DNA of 64,000 nucleotides. Source: CAVSIP01 sp963728075. Its GTDB lineage: Bacteria; Actinomycetota; Actinomycetes; JAFAQI01; DASSKL01. A model generated the notes under the pieces. That model had not been told where the DNA came from. It was given only the letters and a program-made list of their open reading frames with translations, and did no database searches. Positions 52,563 to 63,019 of the stretch are shown here, in pieces. The stretch spans positions 434,001 to 498,000 of the forward strand of contig CAVSIP010000007.1 in NCBI GenBank assembly GCA_963728075.1. The letters run 5' to 3'. The number at the start of each line of letters is the position of its first letter. Position 1 is the stretch's first letter. The translations under genes were made by a program, and so were the position numbers.

Positions 52563-52634
52563 TCGCCGTCCCTGGACTCTCGGTGTGAGCCACGCCGCTC
52601 GGTGACGGCGTACGGCGAATACCTGACAGACACC

Positions 52635-52696
52635 CGACCCCCGGGCAGCCGGTCCGTCCAACCGGCCCTCCACCAGGAGGAAGCGCCCGGGGGTCG
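52635..52696 (+). promoter_or_regulatory. Structured leader before the aldo/keto reductase gene
   Basis: A closing stem of exact 12-base arms (CGACCCCCGGGC/GCCCGGGGGTCG) encloses two hairpins: GCCGGT/ACCGGC (52648-52666) and CCTCC/GGAGG (52667-52680). GGAGG in the second hairpin would be sequestered. The fold resembles a three-way junction and ends 36 bases before the ATG, so it could be an attenuator or an unrecognised riboswitch. No known class was recognised. Confidence 0.5.
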
Positions 52697-52732
52697 TCTG
52701 TTCTCCCGGCCCGACCCGGGTAGGCCACCTTC

Positions 52733-53599
52733 ATGACCTCCACCGACACCCGCCCTGTCCCTGCAAGTGGCACGTTCGCCATCGGCGGCGACCTGCCCGT
52801 CCACCGGCTCGGCTACGGCGCGATGCAGCTCACCGGCGACGGCGTGTGGGGCGAGCCCCGCGACCGTGACGAGTGCCTGCGCGTGCTGCGCCGCGCCGTC
52901 GAGCTCGGCGTCGACTTCATCGACACCGCTGACTCCTACGGCCCCGAGGTCAGCGAGGACCTCATCCGTGCGGCGCTGCACCCCTACCCCGACGGACTGG
53001 TCATCGCAACGAAGGGCGGGCTGACCCGTACGGGGCCGGGCGAGTGGCACCCGGTGGGCCGGCCGAAGTACCTGCGCCAGCAGGTCGAGATGTCGCTGCG
53101 CCGGCTGCGTGTGGAGCGCATCGACCTCTACCAGCTGCACCGGGTCGACCCGGACACCCCGCTGGAGGACTCCCTCGGCGAGCTGAAGGCGATGCAGGGC
53201 GAGGGCAAGATCCGCCACATCGGCGTCTCCGAGGTCGACGTCGACGTGCTCGAGCAGGCACGCAAGGTCGTCGACGTCGTCACCGTGCAGAACCTCTACA
53301 ACGTCGCCGACCGCCAGCACGAGGCGGTGCTGGAGCACTGCGAGCGCGAGGGCATCGGCTTCATCCCGTGGTTCCCGCTGAAGACCGGCGGCCTGGCCAA
53401 GCCGGGCAACCCGCTGTCCGAGGCCGCCGAGCGGCACGGGGTCAGCGCTCCGCAGCTCGCGCTGGCGTGGCTGCTGCACCGGTCGCCGGTGATGCTGCCG
53501 ATCCCCGGCACGTCGTCGGTCGCCCACCTGGAGGAGAACTGCGCCGCGGCGGCCGTCAACCTGAGCGCGGACGAGCTCGCGGCGATCGCTGCGGCCTGA
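52733..53599 (+). CDS. Aldo/keto reductase
   Basis: A 288-residue NADPH-dependent TIM-barrel reductase. The catalytic tetrad is visible as Asp in VDFIDTADSYG, Tyr in that same motif, Lys in VIATKGG and His in LYQLHRVDPD. C-terminal cofactor residues lie in IPGTSSVAHLEENCAA. Substrate unspecified. It lies between the acyl-CoA dehydrogenase and the carboxylase genes, with a long structured leader upstream. Confidence 0.93.
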   Translation: MTSTDTRPVPASGTFAIGGDLPVHRLGYGAMQLTGDGVWGEPRDRDECLRVLRRAVELGVDFIDTADSYGPEVSEDLIRAALHPYPDGLVIATKGGLTRTGPGEWHPVGRPKYLRQQVEMSLRRLRVERIDLYQLHRVDPDTPLEDSLGELKAMQGEGKIRHIGVSEVDVDVLEQARKVVDVVTVQNLYNVADRQHEAVLEHCEREGIGFIPWFPLKTGGLAKPGNPLSEAAERHGVSAPQLALAWLLHRSPVMLPIPGTSSVAHLEENCAAAAVNLSADELAAIAAA

Positions 53600-53609
53600 C
53601 GCAGGCCCG

Positions 53610-53658
53610 CGGTCGTGAAGCAAAGTGGCACGCTGACGTGCACTTTGCTTCACGACCG
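53610..53658. repeat. Palindromic repeat family, copy D
   Basis: Outer arms CGGTCGTGAAGCAAAGTG and CACTTTGCTTCACGACCG pair over 22 bases with one bulge around a CTGA loop. It lies between the aldo/keto reductase and carboxylase genes, 11 bases after a stop. Outer arms match copy A; the centre differs. Confidence 0.88.
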
Positions 53659-53697
53659 GGGCCGGGTGGCCGGAAGCGCCGTGGTTGACTGCCCGGC

Positions 53698-55296
53698 ATG
53701 CCCGTGCTGCCGGACAGGGTGGACCGTACGGCGCCGCAGTACGCCGAGCGCCGCGAGGCGCTGCTCGCCCTGCTGGCGGAGGTCGGCCGCCAGCTCGCGC
53801 TGGCGAACGCCGGCGGCGGTGAGCGGTACGTCGAACGGCACCGCAAGCGCGGCAAGCTGCTCGCCCGCGAGCGGATCGAGCTGCTGCTCGACCCCGACTC
53901 GCCGTTCCTCGAGCTGTCCCCGCTCGCCGCGTGGGGCACCGACTACACGGTCGGCGCCAGCGTGGTCACCGGCATCGGCGTCGTCGAGGGCGTGGAGTGC
54001 CTGGTCTCCGCGAACGACCCGACCGTACGCGGCGGGGCGTCGAACCCGTTCACGCTGCGCAAGTCCAACCGGGCCGCCGACATCGCGCTGACGAACCGGC
54101 TGCCGAGCGTCAGCCTGGTCGAGTCGGGCGGGGCGGACCTGCCGACGCAGAGCGAGATCTTCATCCCCGGCGGCCGCGGGTTCCGCGACCTCACCCAGCG
54201 CTCCGCCGCGGCGATCCCGACGATCGCGCTGGTGTTCGGCAACTCCACCGCGGGCGGCGCGTACGTCCCCGGCATGAGCGACTACGTGGTCATGGTCGAC
54301 GAGCGCGCGAAGGTGTTCCTCGGCGGCCCGCCGCTGGTGAAGATGGCCACCGGCGAGGAGAGCGAGGACGAGGAGCTCGGCGGCGCGGAGATGCACGCCC
54401 GGGTCTCCGGCCTCGCCGACTACATGGCCGTCGACGAGGTCGACGCGCTGCGGCTGGGCCGGCAGATCGTCCGCCGGCTCAACCACCGCAAGGCCGGCCC
54501 CGGCCCGTCCGCGCCGAGCCGGCCCCCGTTGTACGACCCCGAGGACCTGCTCGGCATCGTCCCCACCGACCTCACCGAGCCGTTCGACCCGCGCGACGTG
54601 CTCGCCCGCATCCTCGACGGCAGCGAGTTCGACGAGTTCAAGCCGCTGTACGGCACCAGCCTGGTCACCGGCTTCGGGATGCTGCACGGCTACCCGATCG
54701 GCGTGCTCGCCAACGCCCGCGGGGTGCTGTTCAGCGAGGAGAGCCAGAAGGCCGCGCAGTTCATCCAGCTGGCCAACCAGGTCGACACGCCGCTGCTGTT
54801 CCTGCAGAACACGACCGGCTACATGGTCGGCAAGGACTACGAGCAGCGCGGCATCATCAAGCACGGCTCGATGATGATCAACGCGGTGTCGAACTCCCGC
54901 GTCCCGCACCTCACGGTGAACATGGGGGCGTCGTACGGCGCGGGCAACTACGGCATGTGCGGGCGGGCGTACGACCCGCGGTTCCTGTTCACCTGGCCGA
55001 ACGCGAAGTCCGCGGTGATGGGCCCGGCGCAGCTCGCCGGCGTCATGTCGATCGTCGGCCGGCAGGCCGCCGAGGCGCGCGGGCAGGCCTTCGACGAAGA
55101 GGCCGACCGGGCGATGCGCGAGCTGATCGAGACCCAGATCGAGGCCGAGTCGCTGGCGCTGTTCCTCACCGCCCGGCTCTACGACGACGGGATCATCGAC
55201 CCGCGCGACACCCGTACGGTCCTCGGCCTGTGCCTGTCCGTGATCCACAACACCGAGATCCGGGGCCAGCGCGGCTTCGGCGTGTTCCGGATGTGA
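53698..55296 (+). CDS. Acyl-CoA carboxylase carboxyltransferase (beta) subunit, methylcrotonyl-CoA carboxylase-like
   Basis: A 532-residue crotonase-fold carboxyltransferase. Markers are NSTAGGAYVPGMSDYVVMVD, PLLFLQNTTGYMVGKDYE and GAGNYGMCGRAYDPRFLF, the last resembling the methylcrotonyl-CoA carboxylase beta group. It transfers carboxyl from biotin to the acyl-CoA. The biotin-carboxylase gene begins five bases after its stop, so the pair is one operon. Suggested role is leucine catabolism, with the acyl-CoA dehydrogenase upstream. Confidence 0.9.
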   Translation: MPVLPDRVDRTAPQYAERREALLALLAEVGRQLALANAGGGERYVERHRKRGKLLARERIELLLDPDSPFLELSPLAAWGTDYTVGASVVTGIGVVEGVECLVSANDPTVRGGASNPFTLRKSNRAADIALTNRLPSVSLVESGGADLPTQSEIFIPGGRGFRDLTQRSAAAIPTIALVFGNSTAGGAYVPGMSDYVVMVDERAKVFLGGPPLVKMATGEESEDEELGGAEMHARVSGLADYMAVDEVDALRLGRQIVRRLNHRKAGPGPSAPSRPPLYDPEDLLGIVPTDLTEPFDPRDVLARILDGSEFDEFKPLYGTSLVTGFGMLHGYPIGVLANARGVLFSEESQKAAQFIQLANQVDTPLLFLQNTTGYMVGKDYEQRGIIKHGSMMINAVSNSRVPHLTVNMGASYGAGNYGMCGRAYDPRFLFTWPNAKSAVMGPAQLAGVMSIVGRQAAEARGQAFDEEADRAMRELIETQIEAESLALFLTARLYDDGIIDPRDTRTVLGLCLSVIHNTEIRGQRGFGVFRM

Positions 55297-55300
55297 CGCC

Positions 55301-57182
<1,882 letters not shown>

Positions 57183-57183
<1 letters not shown>

Positions 57184-58226
57184 TGGAGGTCACCGGGGTC
57201 GTCCAGAAGCAGGCCTGGGCCGACGGGGTGATGCCGCCGGTCGAGAAGGTGCGCGACGGGCTGTGGTCGATCCCGGTGCCGATCCCGGACAACCCGCTGC
57301 GTTACGTCCTCGTCTACGCCTTCGAGCTGCCCGACGGGGTCGCGATCGTCGACGCCGGCTGGGACACCGAGGAGGCCTGGCAGGCGCTCGTCGGCGGCCT
57401 TGCTGAGGCCGGTGGCTGGCAGGTCGCCGACGTCCGCGCGGTCATGGTCACCCACATCCACCCCGACCACTACGGCCTCGCCGGCCGTGTGCGGGAGGCG
57501 TCCGGCGCGTGGGTCGGGCTGCACCCGGCGGACGCCGACCTGCTGCCCGGGCGGTACGGGGCGGACATGGACACGATCGTCGCCCGCATGCGCGACCTGC
57601 TCGTCGACTGCGGCGTCCCGGCCGAGGAGCTCGGCGACCTGGCCGGCGCGTCGATGGGCGTACGGCAGTTCGTCGACCAGGCCCAGCCGGACCGTCTGAT
57701 CGAGGACGGCGAGCGTCTCGACCTGCCCGGCTGGGACCTGCGCGCCGTGTGGACGCCGGGGCACTCGCCCGGCCACCTGTGCTTCGCCGAGCGCACCCAC
57801 CGGCTGCTGCTCTCCGGCGACCACGTGCTGCCGCGGATCAGCCCGAACATCGCTGTGCACGCCCAGCAGCGGGAGAACCCGCTCGCCGACTTCCTCGACG
57901 CCCTCGCCAAGGTCCGCGGTCTCGACGTCGACGAGGTCCTGCCCGCGCACGAGTACCGCTTCGCCGGCCTGGCCGACCGTGTCGACCAGCTGATCGGCCA
58001 CCACTACGAGCGGCTCGAGGAGATCGTGGCCCTCGTCCGCGAGAGCCCCGGGTCGACCACCTGGGAGCTCACCCAGCGGCTCACCTGGTCGCGACCGTGG
58101 GAGCAGATCCACGGCTACATGCGCCGCGCCGCCAACGGCGAGACCCTGGCCCACCTCCACCTGCTCGAGGAGCAGGGCCGGCTGGCCGCGACCGGGACGA
58201 ACCCCCGCCGGTGGGTCACGCCCTGA
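57183..58226 (+). CDS. MBL fold metallo-hydrolase
   Basis: A 347-residue protein with the metal motif VTHIHPDHYGLAGRV, VWTPGHSPGHLCF, SGDHVLPRI and a C-terminal winged-helix-like extension (TTWELTQRLTWSRPWEQIHG). The extension resembles LACTB2-like hydrolases. One base is shared with the carboxylase alpha stop (TGATG), so it belongs to that operon; perhaps it hydrolyses a CoA or lactone intermediate. Substrate unknown. Confidence 0.88.
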
Positions 58227-58411
58227 CCGGCCCGCCCCGGCGACTCTGCGTGTCCTTGGGCGCGTGTTGGGTGTCCGGTGACTCTGCGTAGCGATGCCAG
58301 TCGTTTGCTCTCTCCCAGAGCCCAAGCGGGGGCTTGAGGGCGAGCGTCGATCTGCCGGGCGACCATGGTTGCCAGCACCAGCCCGGCGGGGAGCAGTGGC
58401 GAAACCGGCGT

Positions 58412-58437
58412 CCTTCAGGTGAAACGACTCCTGAAGG
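58412..58437 (+). promoter_or_regulatory. Hairpin before the first SipW-type secreted gene
   Basis: Arms CCTTCAGG and CCTGAAGG around ten bases, ending inside the GAAGGGGGAG ribosome-binding region nine bases before the ATG. It would partly hide the ribosome-binding site. It is similar in size and place to the hairpin at 48900-48927. Confidence 0.5.
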
Positions 58438-58446
58438 GGGAGCCAC

Positions 58447-58950
58447 ATGAAGCTCAGCAAGAAGCAGCGGGTAGTGGCCGGTCTCGCCGGCACGGCAATG
58501 GCCGTAGCAGCAGGCACCGGCGTCGCCTGGGCCTACTGGACAACGACGGGCAGGGGCACGGGATCGGCATCGACGGCCGCCGGAGCGACGGACACGCTCG
58601 ACTTCACGACCGCGCCTCTCGATGCCATGTACCCCGGTGACAGTTCGCAGGACGTGACCGTGACGGTCAAGAACACCGGTGACCAGAGCGTCTACGTCAC
58701 CACCGTGAAGGCCTACCTGACCGTCGATGCGCCTTACGCGACCGCTGGCTGCAGCGCCAGTGACTACCTGCTCAATGGTGTCTCGACTGCGGACAGCCTC
58801 GCCAACGCCGTCACGTTGACCTGGACGGCGCAAGAGCTGGCCAAGGACGCGAGCGAGGACGCGACCGCATCGATCCAGTTCAACGACAAGGCGACGAGTC
58901 AGGACGTCTGCAAGGACGCCACCCTCACGCTCCACTACGACGCCAGCTGA
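58447..58950 (+). CDS. SipW-type signal peptide secreted protein (TasA/CalY-like), 1
   Basis: A 167-residue exported protein. After a basic start and hydrophobic core the cleavage region reads VAWAYWTTTGRGTGSAST, the AYW-T-GTG-style signal typical of SipW-dependent substrates. The mature part is a small beta-sandwich with VTVTVKNTGDQSVYVTTVKA and C-terminal KDATLTLHYDAS, like camelysin/TasA-type fibre subunits. A strong ribosome-binding site (GGGGGAG) fits high expression. First gene of a four-gene secreted operon. No SipW peptidase gene is in the window. Confidence 0.8.
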   Translation: MKLSKKQRVVAGLAGTAMAVAAGTGVAWAYWTTTGRGTGSASTAAGATDTLDFTTAPLDAMYPGDSSQDVTVTVKNTGDQSVYVTTVKAYLTVDAPYATAGCSASDYLLNGVSTADSLANAVTLTWTAQELAKDASEDATASIQFNDKATSQDVCKDATLTLHYDAS

Positions 58951-58957
58951 CCCCTCC

Positions 58958-58995
58958 GTGGTGGAGGGGCGGTGTTCGCGCCGTCCCTCCACCAC
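58958..58995 (+). terminator. Nested hairpins after the first secreted gene
   Basis: GTGGTGGAGGG (58958-58968) pairs perfectly with CCCTCCACCAC (58985-58995), with a further GGCG/CGCC stem inside. An alternative hairpin, CCCCTCC (58951-58957) with GGAGGGG (58963-58969), uses the same bases and excludes the first. It may reduce read-through, favouring the first gene product. Confidence 0.65.
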
Positions 58996-59032
58996 CAAGA
59001 CCCAACCGTGACGTGACCGAGGACGGTGGACG

Positions 59033-60493
59033 ATGAAGGCAGCGACGAGCGGCGGGCGGCCTCGCCTGACGTTGTTCACTGCCCTCAGCCTGGTGTCCCT
59101 GGGCGCCTTGGCCCTGGTCAGCCCCAACGTCCTCGCCGGCACGCCGAAACAGGACTACTCGCTGTCGGCGCCGGCGCAGACGGTGACGCAGCCCGCGGCC
59201 GGGAACACAGCCGAGGCCGACTTCACGGTAACGATGGTGCCCGGCCCCGGCGGTTACAGCGACCCGGTGCAGCTGAGCGTCAAGGATCTGCCGAAGGGCG
59301 TCACCGCCGACTGGTCAAGCGGCACCGCGGTCACGACCGATGACCCCAGCCGCGTGCTGATGATCACGGTGCCGGCGACCCTCAAGGTCGGCACGTACAC
59401 GTTCAAGGTCCACGGTGAGAACGCAGACACGGGCAAGGACGGCCACGACGTCGACGTGACTCTCGGCGTCGCGGCGCCCACGGCAGTGAGCCCGGCGCCC
59501 GGATTCAGCCTGACCGTCGCCCCGTCCGCGGCCACCGTCACGCAAGGCGACACGGCGACGTACACGGTCACGCTGTTCAGCACGGATCCGCCCACCGGCG
59601 GGGTCACCTTGTCTGCGAACGGCCTGCCGCACGAGACGTCGGCCACGTTCTCGCCTACGTCGCTCGACACGTCCGGTACGAGCTCGACCCTGACGGTCGA
59701 GACGACGGACAAGGCCCACACGGGCGACTACCACTTCAAGGTCACCGGCCTCAGCGGCAAGGCGAAGTACGAGGTCGTCGTCGCCCTGTCGGTCGTCGCG
59801 GCGCCGAAGGTGCCCGGCTTCACCCTCGCCATCTCGCCGGACGGTCAGCAGATCGCGGCCGGCGGCATCGCGACGTATGCGATCGGCATCGGCCGTACGG
59901 ACTTCGCCGCGCTGGTCACGTTGTCAGTGGACGGCTTGCCGGTGGGTGCGACGGCTGCTTTCGACCCCAACCCGGCGGACGACTCCACCACGCTGACAGT
60001 CACGACCGACGCGGTGACCACGCCGGACGGTGACTACACCCTCGTCATCTCCGGCTCCGGCGGCGGCGATCCCGTGACGACCGCCAGTGTCAAGACCAAG
60101 CTCAAGGTCAAGACACCTCCGGGCAAGGCGTTCGGGATCTCCGGCGACGCAACAGGGACGCTCTACCCGGGCGGCGAGGCTGCCCCGATCGACCTGCTGC
60201 TGTCGAACCCCAACGACAAGCCGATCCTCGTCACGAACCTCGTGGTCACGGTCGTCGGCACCAACCATGAGGGCTGCACGAGCGCTGACTTCGAGGTCAC
60301 GCCGTACTCCGGCGGCTACCCGTTGCGCCTGGAGAAGAAGACCAGCCGGCCGCTGTCCGGCCTGGGAATTCCCGAAGACTTCTGGCCGACCCTGAGCATG
60401 CTCAACCGCTCGGGACCGAACGGTCTTCAGGACGCCTGCAAGGACGCCACCGTCCAGCTGTCGTACTCGGGCAACGCTCAAGAGGCGAAGTGA
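59033..60493 (+). CDS. Secreted multi-Ig-like domain protein
   Basis: A 486-residue exported protein: signal segment (about 10-36, ending NVLAGT), then at least three Ig-like repeats of about 95 residues with shared phrases such as VTQGDTATYTVTLFSTD and GGIATYAIGIGRTD, and a C-terminal domain GTLYPGGEAAPIDLLLSNPN resembling the mature domains of the neighbouring SipW-type proteins. It may be the large structural or adhesive member of the cluster. Its stop overlaps the next gene. No known enzyme motif. Confidence 0.78.
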   Translation: MKAATSGGRPRLTLFTALSLVSLGALALVSPNVLAGTPKQDYSLSAPAQTVTQPAAGNTAEADFTVTMVPGPGGYSDPVQLSVKDLPKGVTADWSSGTAVTTDDPSRVLMITVPATLKVGTYTFKVHGENADTGKDGHDVDVTLGVAAPTAVSPAPGFSLTVAPSAATVTQGDTATYTVTLFSTDPPTGGVTLSANGLPHETSATFSPTSLDTSGTSSTLTVETTDKAHTGDYHFKVTGLSGKAKYEVVVALSVVAAPKVPGFTLAISPDGQQIAAGGIATYAIGIGRTDFAALVTLSVDGLPVGATAAFDPNPADDSTTLTVTTDAVTTPDGDYTLVISGSGGGDPVTTASVKTKLKVKTPPGKAFGISGDATGTLYPGGEAAPIDLLLSNPNDKPILVTNLVVTVVGTNHEGCTSADFEVTPYSGGYPLRLEKKTSRPLSGLGIPEDFWPTLSMLNRSGPNGLQDACKDATVQLSYSGNAQEAK

Positions 60494-60963
60494 TGAGCAT
60501 TCACCGGCTTCCCCGCGCGAGGTGGCACCGGCTGCCCGTGGTCGCTGCCGGAGCGGTCGCGGCCACCCTGATGGCCACCGGTACCGCGGTCGCGTACTGG
60601 ACGTCGACAGGGACCGGGACCGGCAGCGCCACGGCGGGGACGATCTCCCTCTCGGTCGCGAACCAGAGCGTCACCGGCCTCTACCCGGGTGGCAGCGTGA
60701 CCGTCAGCTTCGACGTGACCAACACGAGCGCAAGCGGCGCGCTGGACGTCACGGGTGTGTCCCAGGACAGCGTCAACACCGAGACCACCGGCTGTACGGC
60801 AGCCAACGTCGCGTTCACACCCACCGCACCGCTGCCCACCGGCATCGCCGCAGGCGGCACCGGCACGGTGACCGGCACCGTGACCATGAGCGCGGCCGCC
60901 GAGAACGCCTGCCAGGGCGCGACCTTCTCCATCGGGCTCACGGTGACGGGACGGCTGGGATGA
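60493..60963 (+). CDS. SipW-type signal peptide secreted protein, 2
   Basis: A 156-residue exported protein whose cleavage region is AVAYWTSTGTGTGSATAG, close to that of the first gene. The mature domain has LYPGGSVTVSFDVTNTSASG, also seen as LYPGG in the large protein, and a C-terminal CQGATFSIGLTV. It shares its first bases with the upstream stop; GTG 60490 is an alternative start. Likely a paralogue of the first secreted protein. Confidence 0.8.
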   Translation: MSIHRLPRARWHRLPVVAAGAVAATLMATGTAVAYWTSTGTGTGSATAGTISLSVANQSVTGLYPGGSVTVSFDVTNTSASGALDVTGVSQDSVNTETTGCTAANVAFTPTAPLPTGIAAGGTGTVTGTVTMSAAAENACQGATFSIGLTVTGRLG

Positions 60964-61676
60964 AACGGCGCCTGGTGTTGACAGCCATCGCCGGAGTGGC
61001 AGCGCTGACCGTGGCCGCACCCGCGTGGGCCTACTGGGCCACGACCGGGTCGTCGACTGTCACGGCCACCGCAGCGACGCTGAGTGCACCGACCACCGCC
61101 ACGGTCACCCCCGTGGGTACGGAGGAGCTGGACATCACCGTGACGGGCGCATCCGCGCCGAGCGCTTCGGCATACCGCGTCATGAGGGGCACGGCCGTCA
61201 TCTGCAGCTCAGTCGCGCTGAACACCCCGTGCCAGGACGCCGGCCTGTCCCCGAGCACGGCGTACTCGTATGCGGTCTACGGCCTGCTCGGCAACAACTG
61301 GGTGAGCTCGGCCAGCCTGAGCGTGTCGGGCACGACTAACGCCCTGCCGGCGCTCACCTTCACGAGCTCGTCGACGACCTGCCCCAGCGGCGGCGTAGCG
61401 CTTGGCAACGGCAACAAGACGTGGTCGACGAAGGTGTCAGTCCCGTCGGCCGTCGGCTCACCGGTGACGGTCACTGTCGCCGACAACCACAACCCCACGG
61501 TCTCGACCACGGTGACGATCACGGCGGGCGACACGGAGAGCTCTACAGGCGGCAACGTCAACGGAGCGAACAATGGCGGCCGGGCGCAGTTCACCCTGGG
61601 CCAGGGTGAGAGCTCGCTCACCGTGACGGCAAGCGCAAGCGGGTACGCGTCGGTGACCTGCACCCTGACGCACTGA
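60960..61676 (+). CDS. SipW-type signal peptide secreted protein, 3
   Basis: A 238-residue exported protein with signal end APAWAYWATTGSSTVT, followed by a fibronectin-III-like domain (ELDITVTGASAPSASAYRVM) and a second beta domain with two cysteines. The AYW motif places it with the other SipW-type products. Its ATG overlaps the previous stop (ATGA). It is the last gene before a strong convergent terminator. Confidence 0.76.
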   Translation: MKRRLVLTAIAGVAALTVAAPAWAYWATTGSSTVTATAATLSAPTTATVTPVGTEELDITVTGASAPSASAYRVMRGTAVICSSVALNTPCQDAGLSPSTAYSYAVYGLLGNNWVSSASLSVSGTTNALPALTFTSSSTTCPSGGVALGNGNKTWSTKVSVPSAVGSPVTVTVADNHNPTVSTTVTITAGDTESSTGGNVNGANNGGRAQFTLGQGESSLTVTASASGYASVTCTLTH

Positions 61677-61702
61677 CCCAGCCCTCACCAACGGAAGCAC
61701 TT

Positions 61703-61759
61703 GCGCCCCGTCCACACCCAGCGCCGCCCCTCACGCGGCTCTGGGTTTGGGCGGGGCGC
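61703..61759. terminator. Long hairpin between secreted operon and HNH gene
   Basis: Arms of 19 bases, GCGCCCCGTCCACACCCAG and CTGGGTTTGGGCGGGGCGC, pair with two mismatches, with an inner GCCGC/GCGGC stem. It sits between convergent genes and runs into the HNH stop region, suiting termination in both directions. Confidence 0.75.
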
Positions 61760-62933
61760 GCAGTTCAAGGCCGTCGGGTGAGGTGAACACCAGCTCGCCG
61801 GTGGCCAGCCGTTCCATGCCCCAGTTCTTGTGGTGGATGAGCCAGTGGTGGAAGGCGCACAGGTGCGCGCTGTTGTGCAGGCTGGTCGGGCCGCCGCGGG
61901 ACCAGTGGTCGATGTGGTGCAGCTCGCAGCGGTGCAGGCCGGCTTGGCAGCCGGGGAAGGTGCACCCGCGGTCGCGCAGCCGGGCGGCGCGGCGTTGGGC
62001 GCGGGTCCAGGTCTTGGACGTCCGGCCGATGTCGAGGATCTCGCTGTCGCCGCCGAGGACGACCGGGATGAGCTCGGCCTCGCACGCGAGCCGGCGCACG
62101 GCGGCGGCGGACAGCGGGATAGCCCCCTCGAGCAGCCCCCAGCCCTCGACCTGGCCGGTGAGGGTGGCGTGGTCGATGGTGACCGTGACCTGGGTGGGTA
62201 GCCCGCCGGTGTCGGGCAGGTCGTCGCAGCGCAGGTAGTGGCCGCACACCTCGGTCAGGGCGTCCGCGGTGCGCTGGGCGCCGGTGCGGTCGTCGTCCGC
62301 CGAGACCTTCTGGGACAGTGCCCGCAGGACGGTGAGCAGCTGCTGCCCGCCGACCGGGTCGAGCATGCCCTCGACGTGCACCATCCCCTCGAACGTGGTC
62401 GCGGCGCTCGCCCACCGGGACGCGAACTTGCGCTGCTCGCGTTCCAGGGCGGTGTCCTCGGCGCCGGTGCGGATCAGCAGCTCGTGGGTGAGCCGGCCGA
62501 GCTGGCCGGGGTCCAGCGTGCGGGCCGCCTCGACCAGGATCGCTTCGGCGTCGGTCTCGACCGAGGGGGGCAGTTGGTCGAGGGTGTCGAGGATCGCCCG
62601 GGTGTGCCGCGCGGAGACCTCCCCCGCCTCCACCGCGGAGGCGAGCACCGGGTGCCGCCCGTAGCGTCGCGCGGCCCACAGCAGCTGCCCGGCCTCACCG
62701 GGGGCGCGGCGCTGCTCCTCGATGAGCCAGCCGCGCGTCGCCCGGCCGCACAGTGCGACGGTCACGTCCCGGCGGTCCAGGGCGACCAGCTCGCGGGCGA
62801 GCAGCCCGTCGAGGAGGTCCTTGGCCTCGATCAGGCCCTCGGCCCGCTCCAGCAGCGCGGCGTCCGGCAGCTCGGCCGGTGGCACGGCGGTGAGCGCGCG
62901 AAGCGCCTCGAGCAGCTGCTCCACCGCGCTCAC
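61731..62933 (-). CDS. DUF222 domain-containing HNH endonuclease (13E12-like)
   Basis: A 400-residue protein with the DUF222 helical domain (about 30-270, ALCGRATRGWLIEEQRRAPG) and a C-terminal HNH nuclease: GCTFPGCQAG, RCELHHIDHWSRGGPTSLHN, LCAFHHWLIH. This resembles the REP13E12 family, which is repeated in mycobacteria. GGGAGGTGAGC precedes the GTG. An exact SOS box lies 14 bases upstream of the start, so it is likely LexA-regulated. Mobile-element association is possible but not shown here. Confidence 0.9.
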   Translation of the reverse strand: MSAVEQLLEALRALTAVPPAELPDAALLERAEGLIEAKDLLDGLLARELVALDRRDVTVALCGRATRGWLIEEQRRAPGEAGQLLWAARRYGRHPVLASAVEAGEVSARHTRAILDTLDQLPPSVETDAEAILVEAARTLDPGQLGRLTHELLIRTGAEDTALEREQRKFASRWASAATTFEGMVHVEGMLDPVGGQQLLTVLRALSQKVSADDDRTGAQRTADALTEVCGHYLRCDDLPDTGGLPTQVTVTIDHATLTGQVEGWGLLEGAIPLSAAAVRRLACEAELIPVVLGGDSEILDIGRTSKTWTRAQRRAARLRDRGCTFPGCQAGLHRCELHHIDHWSRGGPTSLHNSAHLCAFHHWLIHHKNWGMERLATGELVFTSPDGLELRAPPKPRAA

Positions 62934-62946
62934 CTCCCGCCAAGGC

Positions 62947-62962
62947 TCGAACGTATGTTCGA
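62947..62962. promoter_or_regulatory. LexA (SOS) box
   Basis: TCGAACGTATGTTCGA is an exact match to the actinobacterial LexA operator pattern TCGAAC-N4-GTTCGA. It sits just upstream of the HNH gene start on the minus strand, so LexA should repress that gene until DNA damage. Binding is inferred from sequence. Confidence 0.85.
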
Positions 62963-63019
62963 TACATTAGCCTCACTTCCCGACAAAAGCAACCCGAGAA
63001 CCGCCTGTGAACAAAGCCC

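Noticed and set aside
29617..53658. CRISPR array from the repeated palindromes
   Set aside because: Only four copies, scattered over 24 kb with whole genes between them, no regular spacers and no cas genes.
58227..58446. Possible hidden gene between the MBL hydrolase and first secreted gene
   Set aside because: No frame with credible start and family; only a twice-occurring GACTCTGCGT and the start-proximal hairpin were seen.
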